Notes: generated by a model not told the origin, from the sequence alone. A stretch of 64,000 nucleotides of DNA from Epiperipatus broadwayi (GCA_028023455.1 JAQFVV010006200.1:4193860-4257859); one strand, 5' to 3'; positions 34,150 to 47,680 are shown, counted from the first letter of the stretch. A program made the numbers and translations.

Positions 34150-36031
34150 TGTAACGGAATAGCGTTACATGGGATTTGAACCCAGGCATATGAGGTTATA
34201 GTAAACTATAATCAATTGACGAAATAAATGACAGGAACAAAACTTTTAAAAAGCGGTCTTGCTTTAATAATAAACGAGAAACAGCCGTTTCTAAAGCAGA
34301 TCGCAGCTATATAAGAGTACCTGTCATATTTATTGAAATAAAAAAGTAAAAGAGTTTTTTTTATTATTTTGTGTTTGTTTGTTAAGAATAAATCTATAAT
34401 CATTAGTTGTAGTTTTTTTTTGCATTTTAATTAAGTAAAGAGAGAGGAATGATTGAAAGCAAGTTTAACTTTTATTAAATCATTTGAATCATTTTGAACA
34501 AAAGGGAAAAATGAATAAATTAATTTGCAATATGTTCTGAAATTCCAAGCAATCTAAAATTATTTTAAATAGGGGTAATTAGTAAATGTAAAATTAGAGA
34601 AATTGAAACAATAGGCAGGATATGTGCTGGTACGCCTAGATAAAACAAGCCAAATTTATAAACAGAGGTGAGAAAAAGTGTACACTGCTATTGTACAACT
34701 CAGACTTCTGTCTCCAGCGAAACAATACCTGAAAAAATGGTCAAATTGAGTGAAATTCCAAGGTGGTGTAAACGATTCCAGAAATCACGAAATTAAGTTG
34801 ACACTCAATGGACTTATAAGATGAAGGGACTCACAGGTGCATGGGAGTGATTGGGTGAGAAAATTCAAGGTGTGAGGGTGGGAAGGAAGAGATCAAAAAG
34901 ACCGGACAGCGCTTTGAGGAGATGATTATGATTATTGAATTAGACTATTATTGATTATTATTAGACTATTGAAATCTAACAGAGATGCATTGCTGAACAT
35001 AAAATTCGCGGCTTGACCACCGGACCTCCACGTCCAGCTCAGCTGATTGCCAATAGGATGCTCGTAACACCGGAGAAACTTCACATAAGGACCACACATG
35101 CTTTTGAGACCTTGCAAATTGCCGGAATGCTTCGTTAAAGAAGAAACCATCGCTCAGGATCCCATTACAGTCTTTCTACATTCCACAGGTAGCTATCTTT
35201 AAATTGTCGTATTCACTTATGCACCCAAATAAAATAACTTTAATAACCAGAACTATTAAAAAACATTAAGCTAAAATGATAAAGTTACTCTTGACCATTA
35301 ATGAACGATTCGAGAATCTAACCAAATAAGTTTGCCTACAGATTAACATTCTTTAAAATATGTGCGAAGTCACCTTGAAATCTATATTTAATTATCTCGG
35401 CTTGCCGATCATATGCCTGCATTAATTGTTAGTAAACAGATTAAATAAAACATTTATTTAACTAGTATTTTTTGTTATTAATTGCTTGGAATTTCAACAT
35501 AAATTTATATCATAGGAATGAGTGCTAGAGCGATCAAATTTGTTTGTATATGAATGAATGCATTTGATATTTTTGGTGTTGGGATTTTATTTTATTTATG
35601 CTTATGTTTGTTATGTTCTCTTAGATTAAGTTAAGTTTGATTAATTTATTCTGTGGGATATAGGGCAGGCCCTCATATAATAAGTAATTGATCGTGAGTG
35701 AAAGATCACAGATACGATGTAATTTGAAGGGAAATATTGGCTGTGTTCGTTTCTTGCTTCCGACTGGAGTGATGCACGGGCATGTTTTGTGATATAGTTG
35801 AGTGAGCTTATGCACATACGTGGCGGACTCTTATAAAAGTTCTCCTGGCGCCTATTACTTGGATTCAATCCGAATTTACGTATAAAATAAATAAAGCGTA
35901 CGTGTATATGTGTTTGAAATTATCTTCACAGAACATTATGTAATTCCCTGGAAGCAAGAACACAGCAGATTCGTAATAGTGACATTATTGAGTGAGCGGT
36001 ACCGCGCTCACATGCACACCGGGTGGATACA
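34150..36031 (+). repeat. 5' LTR (1.88 kb)
   Basis: Begins with a perfect 7-bp inverted repeat, TGTAACG/CGTTACA, around GAATAG. Right after it GGGATTTGAACCC is a tRNA B-box on the opposite strand. Toward the end, TTATAAAA at about 35831-35838 is a likely TATA box, and overlapping AATAAA signals lie at 35886-35895, so U3 takes most of the LTR. Open frames in it are duplicated in the 3' LTR and are not genes. Confidence 0.92.
35831..35838 (+). promoter_or_regulatory. Probable LTR TATA box
   Basis: TTATAAAA sits about 50 bp before the AATAAA pair in the LTR; transcription of the element should start just downstream. The copy at about 40483-40490 in the 3' LTR is identical. Confidence 0.55.
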
Positions 36032-36033
36032 TT

Positions 36034-36050
36034 TGGCGCCCAATGTGGGG
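36034..36050 (+). promoter_or_regulatory. Primer binding site, tRNA-Lys type
   Basis: TGGCGCCCAATGTGGGG starts two bases after the LTR end. It matches the complement of the tRNA-Lys(CUU) 3' end (TGGCGCCCAACGTGGGG) except for one C to T change. Confidence 0.85.
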
Positions 36051-36800
36051 TGAAACTATTGTTTCAAGTGGTGGGACCGATGTGGATACAGCTGACGTTT
36101 CTAACAACGAAAGCAAATCTAAAAGAGAGGGTGCTCGAAATAACAGAATAAATTATCTACTAAAGCGGGGGGAAATTTTCGGAATCACCATAAAATAAAA
36201 TCATTAAACATTGCTTAAGGGAGTGGGAAAGGGATTTAGTTCTCTTATTAGCACTAAAATAATCAAGCATCCGAGTATACTTAATAGTTGTAGAAGGCTG
36301 TGGAATAGCGGGATTCCGTGGAAGAAAGATCGTATATTAAAAGGAAGCAAATTAAAAAATTAATTTCTATGTTAAAATTAAATGTAAATAATTTAAGCGC
36401 AAATAAAAAAAATATATATACATCGTTAAAAGACGTATTTATATTCTTGCACAAAGGAAGTACTGTAACTGGGATCTTGTTAGGAGTTTTGTGTTTTACT
36501 TAAAAAAGAGAAGGGGGCTAAAGAAAGAGGTCAACATAGCATATATATATATAAGGATGCATATAACCATAGAATAGATATAGCCGCACATATAATCGAT
36601 AGCTGCTGAATGGAAATGGAGGGAACAGAGGGACCTGGGATAGTATGAGCGATAGAAACCAAATTGGAGGAAGGACAGGAGCTGTGGGAATTTTGAAGGG
36701 CAAGGAGCATCTGAGGATAGGATAAGACAGTCAGTGGGACCCACAGAGTAGTAGGTAGCGAGCCGTGGATTACTATAAATTATAAATCAGATAGTAAACA
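36051..36800 (+). other. Untranslated leader of the LTR element
   Basis: About 750 bp between the primer site and the gag start. Small open frames exist but none shows a domain. A packaging signal would be expected here but cannot be identified by eye. Confidence 0.5.
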
Positions 36801-37954
36801 ATGGAAGAAAACCCAGATGAAAGCATGTGGGAACAGATGGGGGAGAGTCCAATACAATTTAAAAAACAGGATACGGAGAATGAAGGGGATATTAAAACAT
36901 TAATAAAGATGATGATGCAAATGATGGCCGAAATGAGGGAAGATAGAGAAGAGCGTAGAAGAGATAGGGAAGAGTTTAAAGAGGAGATAAGGCAATTACT
37001 CAGGGGAAAGGAAGTGAAGTCAGAAGAGAACAAAGGGGAAGATAGTAGTTTAGCCAATGTTGAGGAAAAAATAGACCAGAATAGGATGGAGATGGACAAA
37101 GCGAAAACAGACCTGAATGATCTAAAGGAAAGGTAGAGATACTAACGGATAATGTAGAAAAGGGAAATAGGCATCAAGATGCGATGAAGGAAGCTATCAG
37201 GCAGACGGAGGAGGCGTGTCATGAAATTAGACAACACCAGGATGAATTCCGAGAGGCACTGGGAGAGTGGGGACAGAGAATCCAAAGGATTGAAGCAGAC
37301 CAGGGACATGGGAATGTGGGTAGAAGGATGGAAGAGATGGAGAAGAGATGGGAAAGGCAGATGTTGCAACGGGACACAAGTCATGTATGGGCGGAGAGAC
37401 AGATGAAGATAGAAATATTTAGGGCAGGAGAAAATGAAAACCCAATGGACCACCTCGAAAGCGTCAGGAATCTGTTTGGAGAACCAACAGCGAGAGAACC
37501 TGACCGAATAAATATTGCAAGCAGATACCTACAGGGCCCAGCGAGAGACTGGTGGAGGACACTGGAATTTAAACCCCGGTCATATGAGGAATATAAGGAA
37601 GAAGTTTTGCAGTGTTTCTGGAACACAGCACGTCAAGAAGGGACTTATTTTAGAATCACCAGGGAGAAATATGGGGGAAGGCCCAGTGAGATGGCCACTC
37701 AGTTTTATTATAGGCAGGTGGCAAGCCTTCAACAATTGCCTGCGTACCATATGACGGAGACGCAGCTCATCTCGATAATAAGGCACAATATGCCAACCAC
37801 CCTCAGACACATGATGCTGGGAAGGGATTGCAAAGGGATCCATGAAATGGGGGAAATGATAGCAAAATTTGAGCAAGAAGAGGGGATAGGAGGACAGATA
37901 GAGAGGTCTAGTAATGAACAACCCAGAAAACAAGTACCACCGGACCGATACTAA
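36801..37954 (+). pseudogene. gag: Gag-like capsid protein, one frameshift
   Basis: Two open frames, 36801-37136 and 37184-37954, are the halves of one gene. The second frame is already open upstream of its first ATG, and a single-base shift near 37125-37133 would join them (it may be an allele-specific mutation or a sequencing error). The first part is highly charged (EDREERRRDREEFKEEI) and forms a coiled coil that continues to about residue 60 of the second frame. The second part has the Retrotrans_gag core: NPMDHLESVRNLF, YLQGPARDWWRTLEF, YEEYKEEVLQCFW, and a helical tail. No CCHC zinc knuckle is seen at the C-terminus before the stop at 37952-37954. Start chosen as the first ATG of the charged frame (MEENPDESMW). 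Confidence 0.85.
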
Positions 37955-38802
37955 CCCATAGGACGGAGGGAAAATGAATTGACGACCGTGGATATCACAA
38001 AGACAAATGTTTAAAGGAACTCACATGGGAAATAGTTGCCACGAACCGGGAAGGACCTGTGACATGAATCGGCATATGATATTGGAAATGGAATTAATAA
38101 TAAAAGAAAAAAAGAAGGAAAAAAAAAGGGAAAGGGGGGATGACTAACACCAAGCCTTGGGTGTAACATATAAAACAAACAGGTCAACCGCTCGCAAAGC
38201 AGCCTGTAGTGTATAGAGCCAATGTGTTGGTGGATCGACCTGGGAGTACCCTGCAAGACCAGGAGAAGGCTGGCACATGACGCTGGCCCAACCTAAGTGC
38301 GGAAAATCATGCAACACATTTCATTAGAGTTCTTGCCAGCTCACTTCCCAAAACTTCGTTATTGCTGGGCGGATCAGACTTTCCAAAATCTTAGATAGAG
38401 ATCGATCGTATTCTGTATAGGGGACTTCGGAAAGGTCCATCCCCATACCTCCTGTCAGGGATGCACGAAACCCATTGTCGTCAATCGTGGCAGACCCTAG
38501 ATTACCAGATAGTTTTTTTCTCCGTTAATAGTCGTTGTAAAAAGAAGTCTGACTGCAGAGCACCTGATCCAAATTTTAAGGGAAGGCGGAGCCGCAGACA
38601 AACAGCCGGGAAAGCCGCCATAATGGGACCCGTATCGTACAAAAGAAAGGAGGACGTTGGGTCGATTCACTGAATGCTGCAAAGAGGAAAAATGATCAAG
38701 GGGATTCAATGCAAGGGCACTGAAGAGGGCCGAATAACATGGCTCCTACTCAGAGCTAAAACCTGCAACCTCGGATTTTACTCTACACCGGGCGGGGAGA
38801 TA
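37955..38802 (+). other. 3' internal region of the LTR element, no pol
   Basis: About 850 bp where pol would begin, but no RT, protease or integrase motif is readable in any frame. It is comparatively rich in G+C. The last bases CGGGCGGGGAGATA (38789-38802) are the polypurine tract adjoining the 3' LTR. Small open frames (38461-38673 and opposite) are unrecognised. Confidence 0.7.
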
Positions 38803-40683
38803 TGTAACGGAATAGCGTTACATGGGATTTGAACCCAGGCATATGAGGTTATATTAAACTATAATCAATTGACGAAATAAATGACAGGAACAAAACTTTT
38901 AAAAAGCGGTCTTGCTTTAATAATAAACGAGAAACAGCCATTTCTAAAGCAGATCGCAGCTATATAAGAGTACCTGTCATATTTATTGAAATAAAAAAGT
39001 AAAAGAGTTTTTTTATTATTTTGTGTTTGTTTGTTAAGAATAAATCTATAATCATTAGTTGTAGTTTTTTTTTGCATTTTAATTAAGTAAAGAGAGAGGA
39101 ATGATTGAAAGCAAGTTTAACTTTTATTAAATCATTTGAATCATTTTGAACAAAAGGGAAAAATGAATAAATTAATTTGCAATATGTTCTGAAATTCCAA
39201 GCGATCTAAAATTATTTTAAATAGGGGTAATTAGTAAATGTAAAATTAGAGAAATTGAAACAATAGGCAGGATATGTGCTGGTATGCCTAGATAAAACAA
39301 GCCAAATTTAGAAACAGAGGTGAGAAAAAGTGTACACTGCTATTGTACAACTCAGACTTCTGTCTCCAGCGAAACAATACCTGAAAAAATGGTCAAATTG
39401 AGTGAAATTCCAAGGTGGTGTAAACGATCCCAGAAATCACGGAATTAAGTTGACACTCGATGGACTTATAAGATGAAGGGACTCACAGGTGCATGGGAGT
39501 GATTGGGTGAGAAAATTCAAGGTGTGAGGGTGGGAAGGAAGAGATCAAAAAGACCGGACAGCACTTTGAGGAGATGATTATGATTATTGAATTAGACTAT
39601 TATTGATTATTATTAGACTATTGAAATCTAACAGAGATGCGTTGCTGAACATAAAATTCGCAGCTTGACTGCCGGACCTCCACGTCCAGCTCAGCTGATT
39701 GCCAATAGGATGCTCGTAACACCGGAGAAACTTCACATAAGGACCACACACCCTTTTGAGACCTTGCAAATTGCCGGAATGCTTCGTTAATAAAGAAACC
39801 ATTGCTCAGGATCCCATTACAGTCTTTCTACGTTCCACAGGTAGCTATCTTTAAATTGTCGTATTCACTTATGCACCCAAATAAAATAACTTTAATAACC
39901 AGAACTATTAAAAAACATTAAGCTAAAATGATAAAGTTACTCTTGACCATTAATGAACGATTCGAGAATCTAACCAAATAAGTTTGCCTACAGATTAACA
40001 TTCTTTAAAATATGTGCGAAGTCACCTTGAAATATATATTTAATTATCTCAGCTTGCCGATCATATACCTGCATTAATTGTTAGTAAACAGATTAAATAA
40101 AACATTTATTTAACTAGTATTTTTTGTTATTAATTGCTTGGAATTTCAACATAAATTTATATCATAGGAATGAGTGCTAGAGCGATAAAATTTGTTTGTA
40201 TATGAATGAATGCATTTGATATTTTTGGTGTTGGGATTTTATTTTATTTATGCTTATGTTTGTTATGTTCTCTTAGATTAAGTTAAGTTTGATTAATTTA
40301 TTCTGTGGGATATAGGGCGGGCCCTCATATAATAAGTAATTGATCGTGAGTGAAAGATCACAGATACGATGTAATTTGAAGGGTAATATTGGCTGTGTTC
40401 GTTTCTTGCTTCCGACTGGAGTGATGCACGGGCATGTTTTGTGATATAGTTGAGTGAGCTTATGCACATACGTGGTGGACTCTTATAAAAGTTCTCCTGG
40501 TGCCTATTACTTGGATTCAATCCGAATTTACGTATAAAATAAATAAAGCGTACGTGTATATGTGTTTGAAATTATCTTCACAGAACATTATGTAATTCCC
40601 CAGATGCAAGAACACAGCAGATTCGTAATAGTGACGTTATTGAGTGAGTGGTACCACGCTCACACGCACACCGGGCGGATACA
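38803..40683 (+). repeat. 3' LTR (1.88 kb)
   Basis: Almost identical to the 5' LTR. Most differences are transitions, many at CpG (for example GGCGGA/GGTGGA, GGCGCC/GGTGCC, GTACCGC/GTACCAC), consistent with decay of methylated cytosines after insertion. Confidence 0.92.
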
Positions 40684-41135
40684 ATAATTTTGAAAGAATT
40701 TTTAATTGGAAGATATATTGGACAAACTGATTAAAACAACTAATAAAATATGTAAAATAATAGATAGGGATTCTATTTCAATGAATTCATACAAAATTAG
40801 GATGGACATTCCAGTAAAATATTGGATATAACATGTATTTGGAATTGAGACAATGAGTAAAAAATTTCCTGAATAAAAAGGAAAAATGTGATGGAAATTA
40901 AAAATATCTAATAAAAAACCCCACATCAATATAATATCAAAATAAAACCAACTTTGTAGCTTAAAATATTTATGATAATAGTAGGAGTTATTTATGATTT
41001 AAAACTAAAACAAGAAGTCTAGAACCTAAAGAATGAATTTAAAAATGATAAAAAAATATGTGATTTATGTGAGAGAAAATATTGAACATTTATTATCAGA
41101 ATGTAACAATGGTTTTACTAAAGAAAGAGAAGATA
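40684..41135 (+). pseudogene. LINE C-terminus, 3' of the LTR insertion
   Basis: Continues the LINE cut at 34149. At 41054-41110, across a one-base shift, it reads KICDLCERK and then EHLLSECNN. This is the CxxC...H....C zinc-finger motif at the C-terminus of many LINE ORF2 proteins. About 40690-41040 is a degenerate thumb and connector region. Confidence 0.7.
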
Positions 41136-41139
41136 TTAA

Positions 41140-41245
41140 TAATTTTTATTAGTCATTCATTAGATTAGAGATTATCCAATAATGAATAATATTTCTGTAG
41201 TGTAATTTTCATTTACACCATTCTCTTATAAGGTAGGGACTGGAT
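41140..41245 (-). repeat. Dispersed repeat shared with 49.3 kb
   Basis: The reverse complement carries GGTGTAAATGAAAATTACAC, TACAGAAATATTATTCATTA and TGACTAATAAAAATTATTAA in the same order as 49288-49412 on the plus strand. Here it lies immediately after the LINE zinc finger, so it may be the LINE's 3' end or a separate insertion. Confidence 0.7.
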
Positions 41246-41332
41246 CCACTTTTAACATCTTATGGAGGGATGTAATCATAAACATATACTACAGAAATAT
41301 TATTCATTAAAAAGAAGATATGATGAAATGAT

Positions 41333-41333
41333 A

Positions 41334-41367
<34 letters not shown>

Positions 41368-41386
41368 TATATATATATATGAAAAA
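41333..41386. repeat. (AT)n microsatellite
   Basis: Long alternating AT run broken once by ATCATATAT. Confidence 0.9.
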
Positions 41387-43548
<2,162 letters not shown>

Positions 43549-43991
43549 ATAAACATCAAACAATTACTCTCTAAAAGTAATATAATTAAATTATTCCAAC
43601 TTATGATATATATCATAATTTATTGTAAAGATTAATTCTACCATATAATCATAATTTTAAACGAATAGTCTTTCATTTTTACTAATCTTTTTACTAATGT
43701 ATGCCCTATTTAAAACAATGTATTTTTGAGGAATAATCTTACAAGTTCACATTTATTCTCATGAGCCTAATAGAGATTGGGGAAAAAATCATACATGAAT
43801 TTAAAATTCAAATAATTTTTTTTAAAAAGCCATATGCTATAAAAGACTTATACAATGAGACAAATCATCATTTGTGATTGGTTGTTAAACATCAAATATA
43901 AATTTTTTGGTGCTAATATAGTATAAGGTTTACCAGAGATGGTGATCATGTGATGTTTGACTTACACAATACTTACTAAAGGTTATATGCA
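43549..43991. other. Unassigned stretch
   Basis: 43915-43970 has the phrase GAGATGGTGATCATGTGATG seen next to family B hairpins. Otherwise nothing. Confidence 0.35.
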
Positions 43992-44148
43992 ACTATAGAG
44001 AAACTTGTTGTTTCTATAAATTAAATATGGCGTAGCACTTTTGAGAACTTATGGCATTCTCATATTCATAACAAGATGATGATAATGCCATAAGTTCTCA
44101 AAAGTGCTAAGTCTTATTTAATTTACAGAAATAACAAGTTTCTCTATA
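43992..44148. repeat. Hairpin element
   Basis: Arms CTATAGAGAAACTTGTT...GCACTTTTGAGAACTTATGG (43992-44054) and the complement (44090-44148) enclose a ~35-nt loop. Arms differ by a few bases and short indels. Not related in sequence to the other hairpins here. Confidence 0.88.
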
Positions 44149-45002
44149 GGTGCATTTCATATAGAAGAAACATAAACAGTTAACATCATTACAATACTTA
44201 CTATTAAATGGAAAAAAAATATTAATGGAGTAAAACAAAATGACTATATGTATTATTGAAATAAATCAAAAAAATAATATATTTTGCAATTAAAATAATT
44301 AGTTTTCCAAAACAATATCAATTATTTAACAAAAAAATACATTGATGATATATCAAATATATGCAAAATTGCATATCTACAACAAATATTTACATTTATT
44401 GTTGAATTTATAGTGAGTGTATACTAAAATATAACTTACCCTATCATTTTATATTAATTTTATGCGCAGTCTATTTTTTTTTTCTTGCATTTATTTAATA
44501 CACATATTTATTACAAAATATATTATTGATTCTCTTTTAATTAATTATACACTTATAACAGTTAATTAAAAAATAAATATGAATATTCTTCTAAGTTCAA
44601 AAGTACATTCAGGCATTTCTTATGGATTTTTATTTCCACTTACATTTTATTTGATATCAATGTATTTTTTTTTAATAATTAACATTATTTTGGTAAACAA
44701 ATTATTTTTATTATAAAATATATTTTCTTGATTTATTTAATATAATTTTGGAATTATAAATTCAATAATACACATTGACATTTTATATTTTACCAATTAT
44801 CTTTTCGTTTGCTTTATGATGAGTGCTATATAGTTCCATCAAGTGGATAAACCCTACACTATATAACTCCCATGTTTTTAAATAACATATATAAAAACAA
44901 TTATGCATTAGTGAATTAAATTTATTCATTCTAAATGCAAAATATAATTCACAACACCACACAAAATCTTGCTAAATGTTAAAAACAAATAATAGATATA
45001 TA
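44149..45002. other. AT-rich unassigned sequence
   Basis: Nothing recognised. Confidence 0.3.
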
Positions 45003-45330
45003 AAAATATTTTATGATAAATGCTTTTATTTATTTACTTTGATTAAAAACTTTATAAAATGATTGTTTTTTCAACCACAATTGGTCTTTTTACATATAAC
45101 TTGAAATAGATGTATGTGTGTGGAAGTGGAGTTTGGGTGAATCCAGAAATTAATTAAGCCAATCTCTTGTTACAAAAAATAAGGATTGACTTGATTAATT
45201 TCTGGAACAGCTCCCATGCTTTTATTTAAAGTTAAATATAAAAAGCCAAATTGTGGTTGAAGAAATAATTATTTTGCATGGTTTTAGTCCAAAGTAAATA
45301 AATAAAAGTGTTCATTATAAAATTTTTTTT
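45003..45330. repeat. Fold-back element with nested inverted arms
   Basis: The outer arms (about 45003-45110 and 45208-45330) share GCTTTTATTTATTTACTTTG and CAACCACAATT with their complements. A second, inner pair (CCAGAAATTAATTAAGCCAA near 45140-45165 and its complement near 45180-45207) sits near the centre. No ORF. Confidence 0.75.
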
Positions 45331-45499
45331 TTTACGATCTATTATTTTTCAATTTTAGCATTAAGGTTGAAAGCAAAATCATATATATTAAATAAAGTTT
45401 GTTCACAAATATAGTTTTATAATCAAGATTTGATTTTAATTTTAAAAGTTTGTTAAGATACTTTTTAAAATAAAGTTGAGAAGTGAAGAAGACTGAATT

Positions 45500-45605
45500 A
45501 TGCCCATTAAAGTTTGAAGATTTGCTATCTTAATATAAACTGAGGACTGATTATATGTATGTATGGAAGATGGTGATTTAGACCAACTGATGAGTGCTAA
45601 TTTAT
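45500..45605 (+). repeat. Hammerhead repeat, truncated inside the ribozyme
   Basis: Matches the plus arm from CCATTAAAGTTTGAAGATTT through ACCAACTGATGAGTGCT (45582-45598), then stops within stem II. Truncation in the structured region suggests a stalled or aborted reverse transcription or a later deletion. Confidence 0.7.
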
Positions 45606-46369
45606 CTGGAAACTTATCAAAGTGATATGAATATATTTAAAATTTGATATCAAAATATTTGAAATTTTATTTGCCAACTTCTTTGGATTTACGAAACAAA
45701 GTAACATATCTAAAATATTTTAATGTCTAATTGTATAGCCAATGATTTATAACAAATGTACTAAATTTGAATAAATTGTATTGGATATAAATATATTAAA
45801 TCTCAATTTCAAAATATTTACCAAATAAACATACCACAAAAGAGATTGTAACTTCAATAAAAGCATTTAAAAATATATAATTTTATAACACTTTGCTATT
45901 CAAACACTTTTTATTTTATTCCTCGGAATTTTTATTTTTTGCACACAGTTCCCAATGTGTGGTCAGATATTTTGTTTTATCAAAAGAATAGTAGTAATAT
46001 CAATAGTAATAATAATAAGAAAAAAAACAAGAAGGAGAAGAAAAGAAGAAAGAAGGAGAAATCAATTGCACTCAGATGATCATGTGATGTTTTTATAATG
46101 GTGAATTGAGCACATTCATTTTACTTATGTGAAATTTCTGTTTACTTTATTCAACTAAGAAATGGACCAGTAACCTTTAGATCTAAGTTCATGTTTTTTA
46201 CTACTGAGCTAGGTTGAAAGGACATTACTGGACTGAATATTCTCTAAATAATGAAGTCTATCTTTTGTTCTAATTTTTTAATCAAAGAAATAACATTTTA
46301 TTTCTGATCAATGTTTCTATTAAAAATCTAACTTTTTTATTTGTTGAAGTATTGCATGTTAATAGTATG
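45606..46369. other. Unassigned sequence with a weak tRNA-like piece
   Basis: On the minus strand 46150-46215 reads CCTAGCTCAGTAG, a degenerate A-box, then a 33-bp stretch and GGTCCATTTC. It may be an old member of the SINE-2 group. A GAAGAA-rich run lies at 46018-46060. Confidence 0.35.
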
Positions 46370-46374
46370 ATTGC

Positions 46375-46555
46375 TTGTTCAGGAAGTCATGTGACATTTG
46401 AGCATCCAAGTGACAGCTGATGTGAAGCTGTTCTATTGATTGATTTAATTGAGGTTTTTAAAATTTTATATTATTCAGGTAAAATTTATTTGAAAACTTT
46501 TAACTCTCAAGTCTATAGCTCTACCATTGGGCTAAATCACACATAATAGTGAATC
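46375..46555 (-). repeat. SINE-2, tRNA-like head and conserved tail
   Basis: The minus strand has an A-box TAGCCCAATGG (46524-46534, fits TRGYNNARNGG) and a tRNA-like GAGCTATAGACTTGAGAG. After a diverged middle comes the tail CACTTGGATGCTCAAATGTC with ACATGAC (46385-46420). The same tail (GTCATTTGxATGxxxGAATGTCAxATGAC pattern) is in the pieces at 47.25, 55.3, 56.1 and 59.8 kb. Confidence 0.55.
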
Positions 46556-47513
46556 ACTTATTTAAAAAAAAGAAGATAACATTTTCATTCTTTTTCCTAA
46601 AGTCCATCTCAATTTATTTTTGGTTGTTGGTGATATTACTTAGCTCTGTATAATAGCAAAGTATCACTTTTTTCAATACCAAAAAAATTTAAGAATGTAA
46701 GTTTTTTTATTATATTCATCTCGTTGAACTCGATAAATCTTAATTATTTAAAAAATAATACAATAAGTAAACCGTTTATTTATATATAGTTTTTTTTTAT
46801 TCATTTATAAAATCGTTTATTTGTTTTTACAACCTGCAGATTCTGGAACTCAAAGATCATAGATCCCACAGCTCAGAACTGTCATCCTGATGTTTCAACT
46901 TTTTATGAACTCCTAAAACAATAAACTATTCTAGTATTTTTATTTAATAATTTATTTTATTTGACTTATCTTAGACATATTGAAACTTTTGCCTATGGAA
47001 TAACCTTTTAACCCATGAAAATTTAACATCCAATTTATCTTTTAGTAAATTATGAATGTTAAAATAAATATTTATTTACGAAAACACAATTTATTTATAT
47101 TTATAAATAAATGTATTTCACCAATATATTTTACCTATTTTAAAATTTTGTTTCATGAAATCACTTTTACTATTTTTTATTGTGACTTATTTAGTAATAG
47201 AAGTCATTTTTTGTTAATAGCAATAAAAAAAAAAGAATAATTATATGATTAGTTTCCTAGAGATCATATAACATTCAAGTACTCAAATGGAAAATTGAAT
47301 ACAGTAAGTCTTCAGCTGACAATCAATTCCAGCTACTTTTAATTCTGAACCCGTCATATTCAGAATAATGATATTGTTTTTCAGATAATTGTTGTTAAAA
47401 TATAATCACTATTAAATAAAACAAAAATGATATCTTAAAATATGAAAATAGTTATTCGGGCTTGACTTGGAGTATTTCCACCCTAATTTTTTTATTTTCC
47501 AAATACAAATTAA
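46556..47513. other. Unassigned sequence
   Basis: 47245-47290 is a fragment of the SINE-2 tail (GATCATATAACATTCAAGTA). No gene. The open frame at 47052-47240 is featureless. Confidence 0.4.
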
Positions 47514-47680
47514 TAAGAGAGAGAGGGAGTAAAAGAGAGGGGGAGAGAGAGGGGGGAGGGAAGGAGAGAGAGAGGGAGAAAGGGAGGAAGAGAGAGAGGG
47601 AGGGAGAGAGGGAGAGGAAGAGAGAGTGGGGGGGAGGAGAAAGAGAGGGAGGAAGAGAGAGAGAGAGAGGGGGGGGCAGG
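47514..47680 (+). repeat. Purine-only tract, (GA)/(GGGA)-rich
   Basis: About 165 bp almost purely A and G on this strand, with variable GAGAGGGAG words. It could form triplex or single-stranded structures. Both translated frames (Glu/Arg-rich, and Leu/Ser/Pro-rich on the other strand) are artefacts. Confidence 0.95.

Larger units (their letters stand above)
34150..40683 (+). mobile_element. Gag-only (non-autonomous) LTR retrotransposon
   Basis: A complete element: 5' LTR 34150-36031, internal region 36032-38802, 3' LTR 38803-40683, bounded by the 4-bp target duplication ATAA (34146-34149 and 40684-40687). LTRs start TGTAACGG and end ATACA, giving TG...CA ends. A tRNA-Lys-type primer site follows the 5' LTR. 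The internal region codes only for a Gag-like protein; no protease, RT, RNase H or integrase is present, so movement would need a relative's enzymes. Its G+C content is visibly higher than the surrounding DNA. The LTRs differ at only about three dozen sites by eye (near 98% identity), so insertion is recent. Confidence 0.92.

Noticed and set aside
34212-35868. Several open frames in the 5' LTR, repeated at 38865-40520
   Set aside because: They recur only because the LTR recurs, lie on the minus strand in U3, and have no domain.
35992-36198. 68-codon frame across the LTR/primer-site junction
   Set aside because: It overlaps the primer binding site and shows no protein motif.
37142-37933. Minus-strand open frames opposite gag
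   Set aside because: Shadows of the biased gag coding sequence on the plus strand.
34150-40683. Endogenous virus with envelope
   Set aside because: No envelope or pol sequence is present; it is a gag-only retrotransposon.
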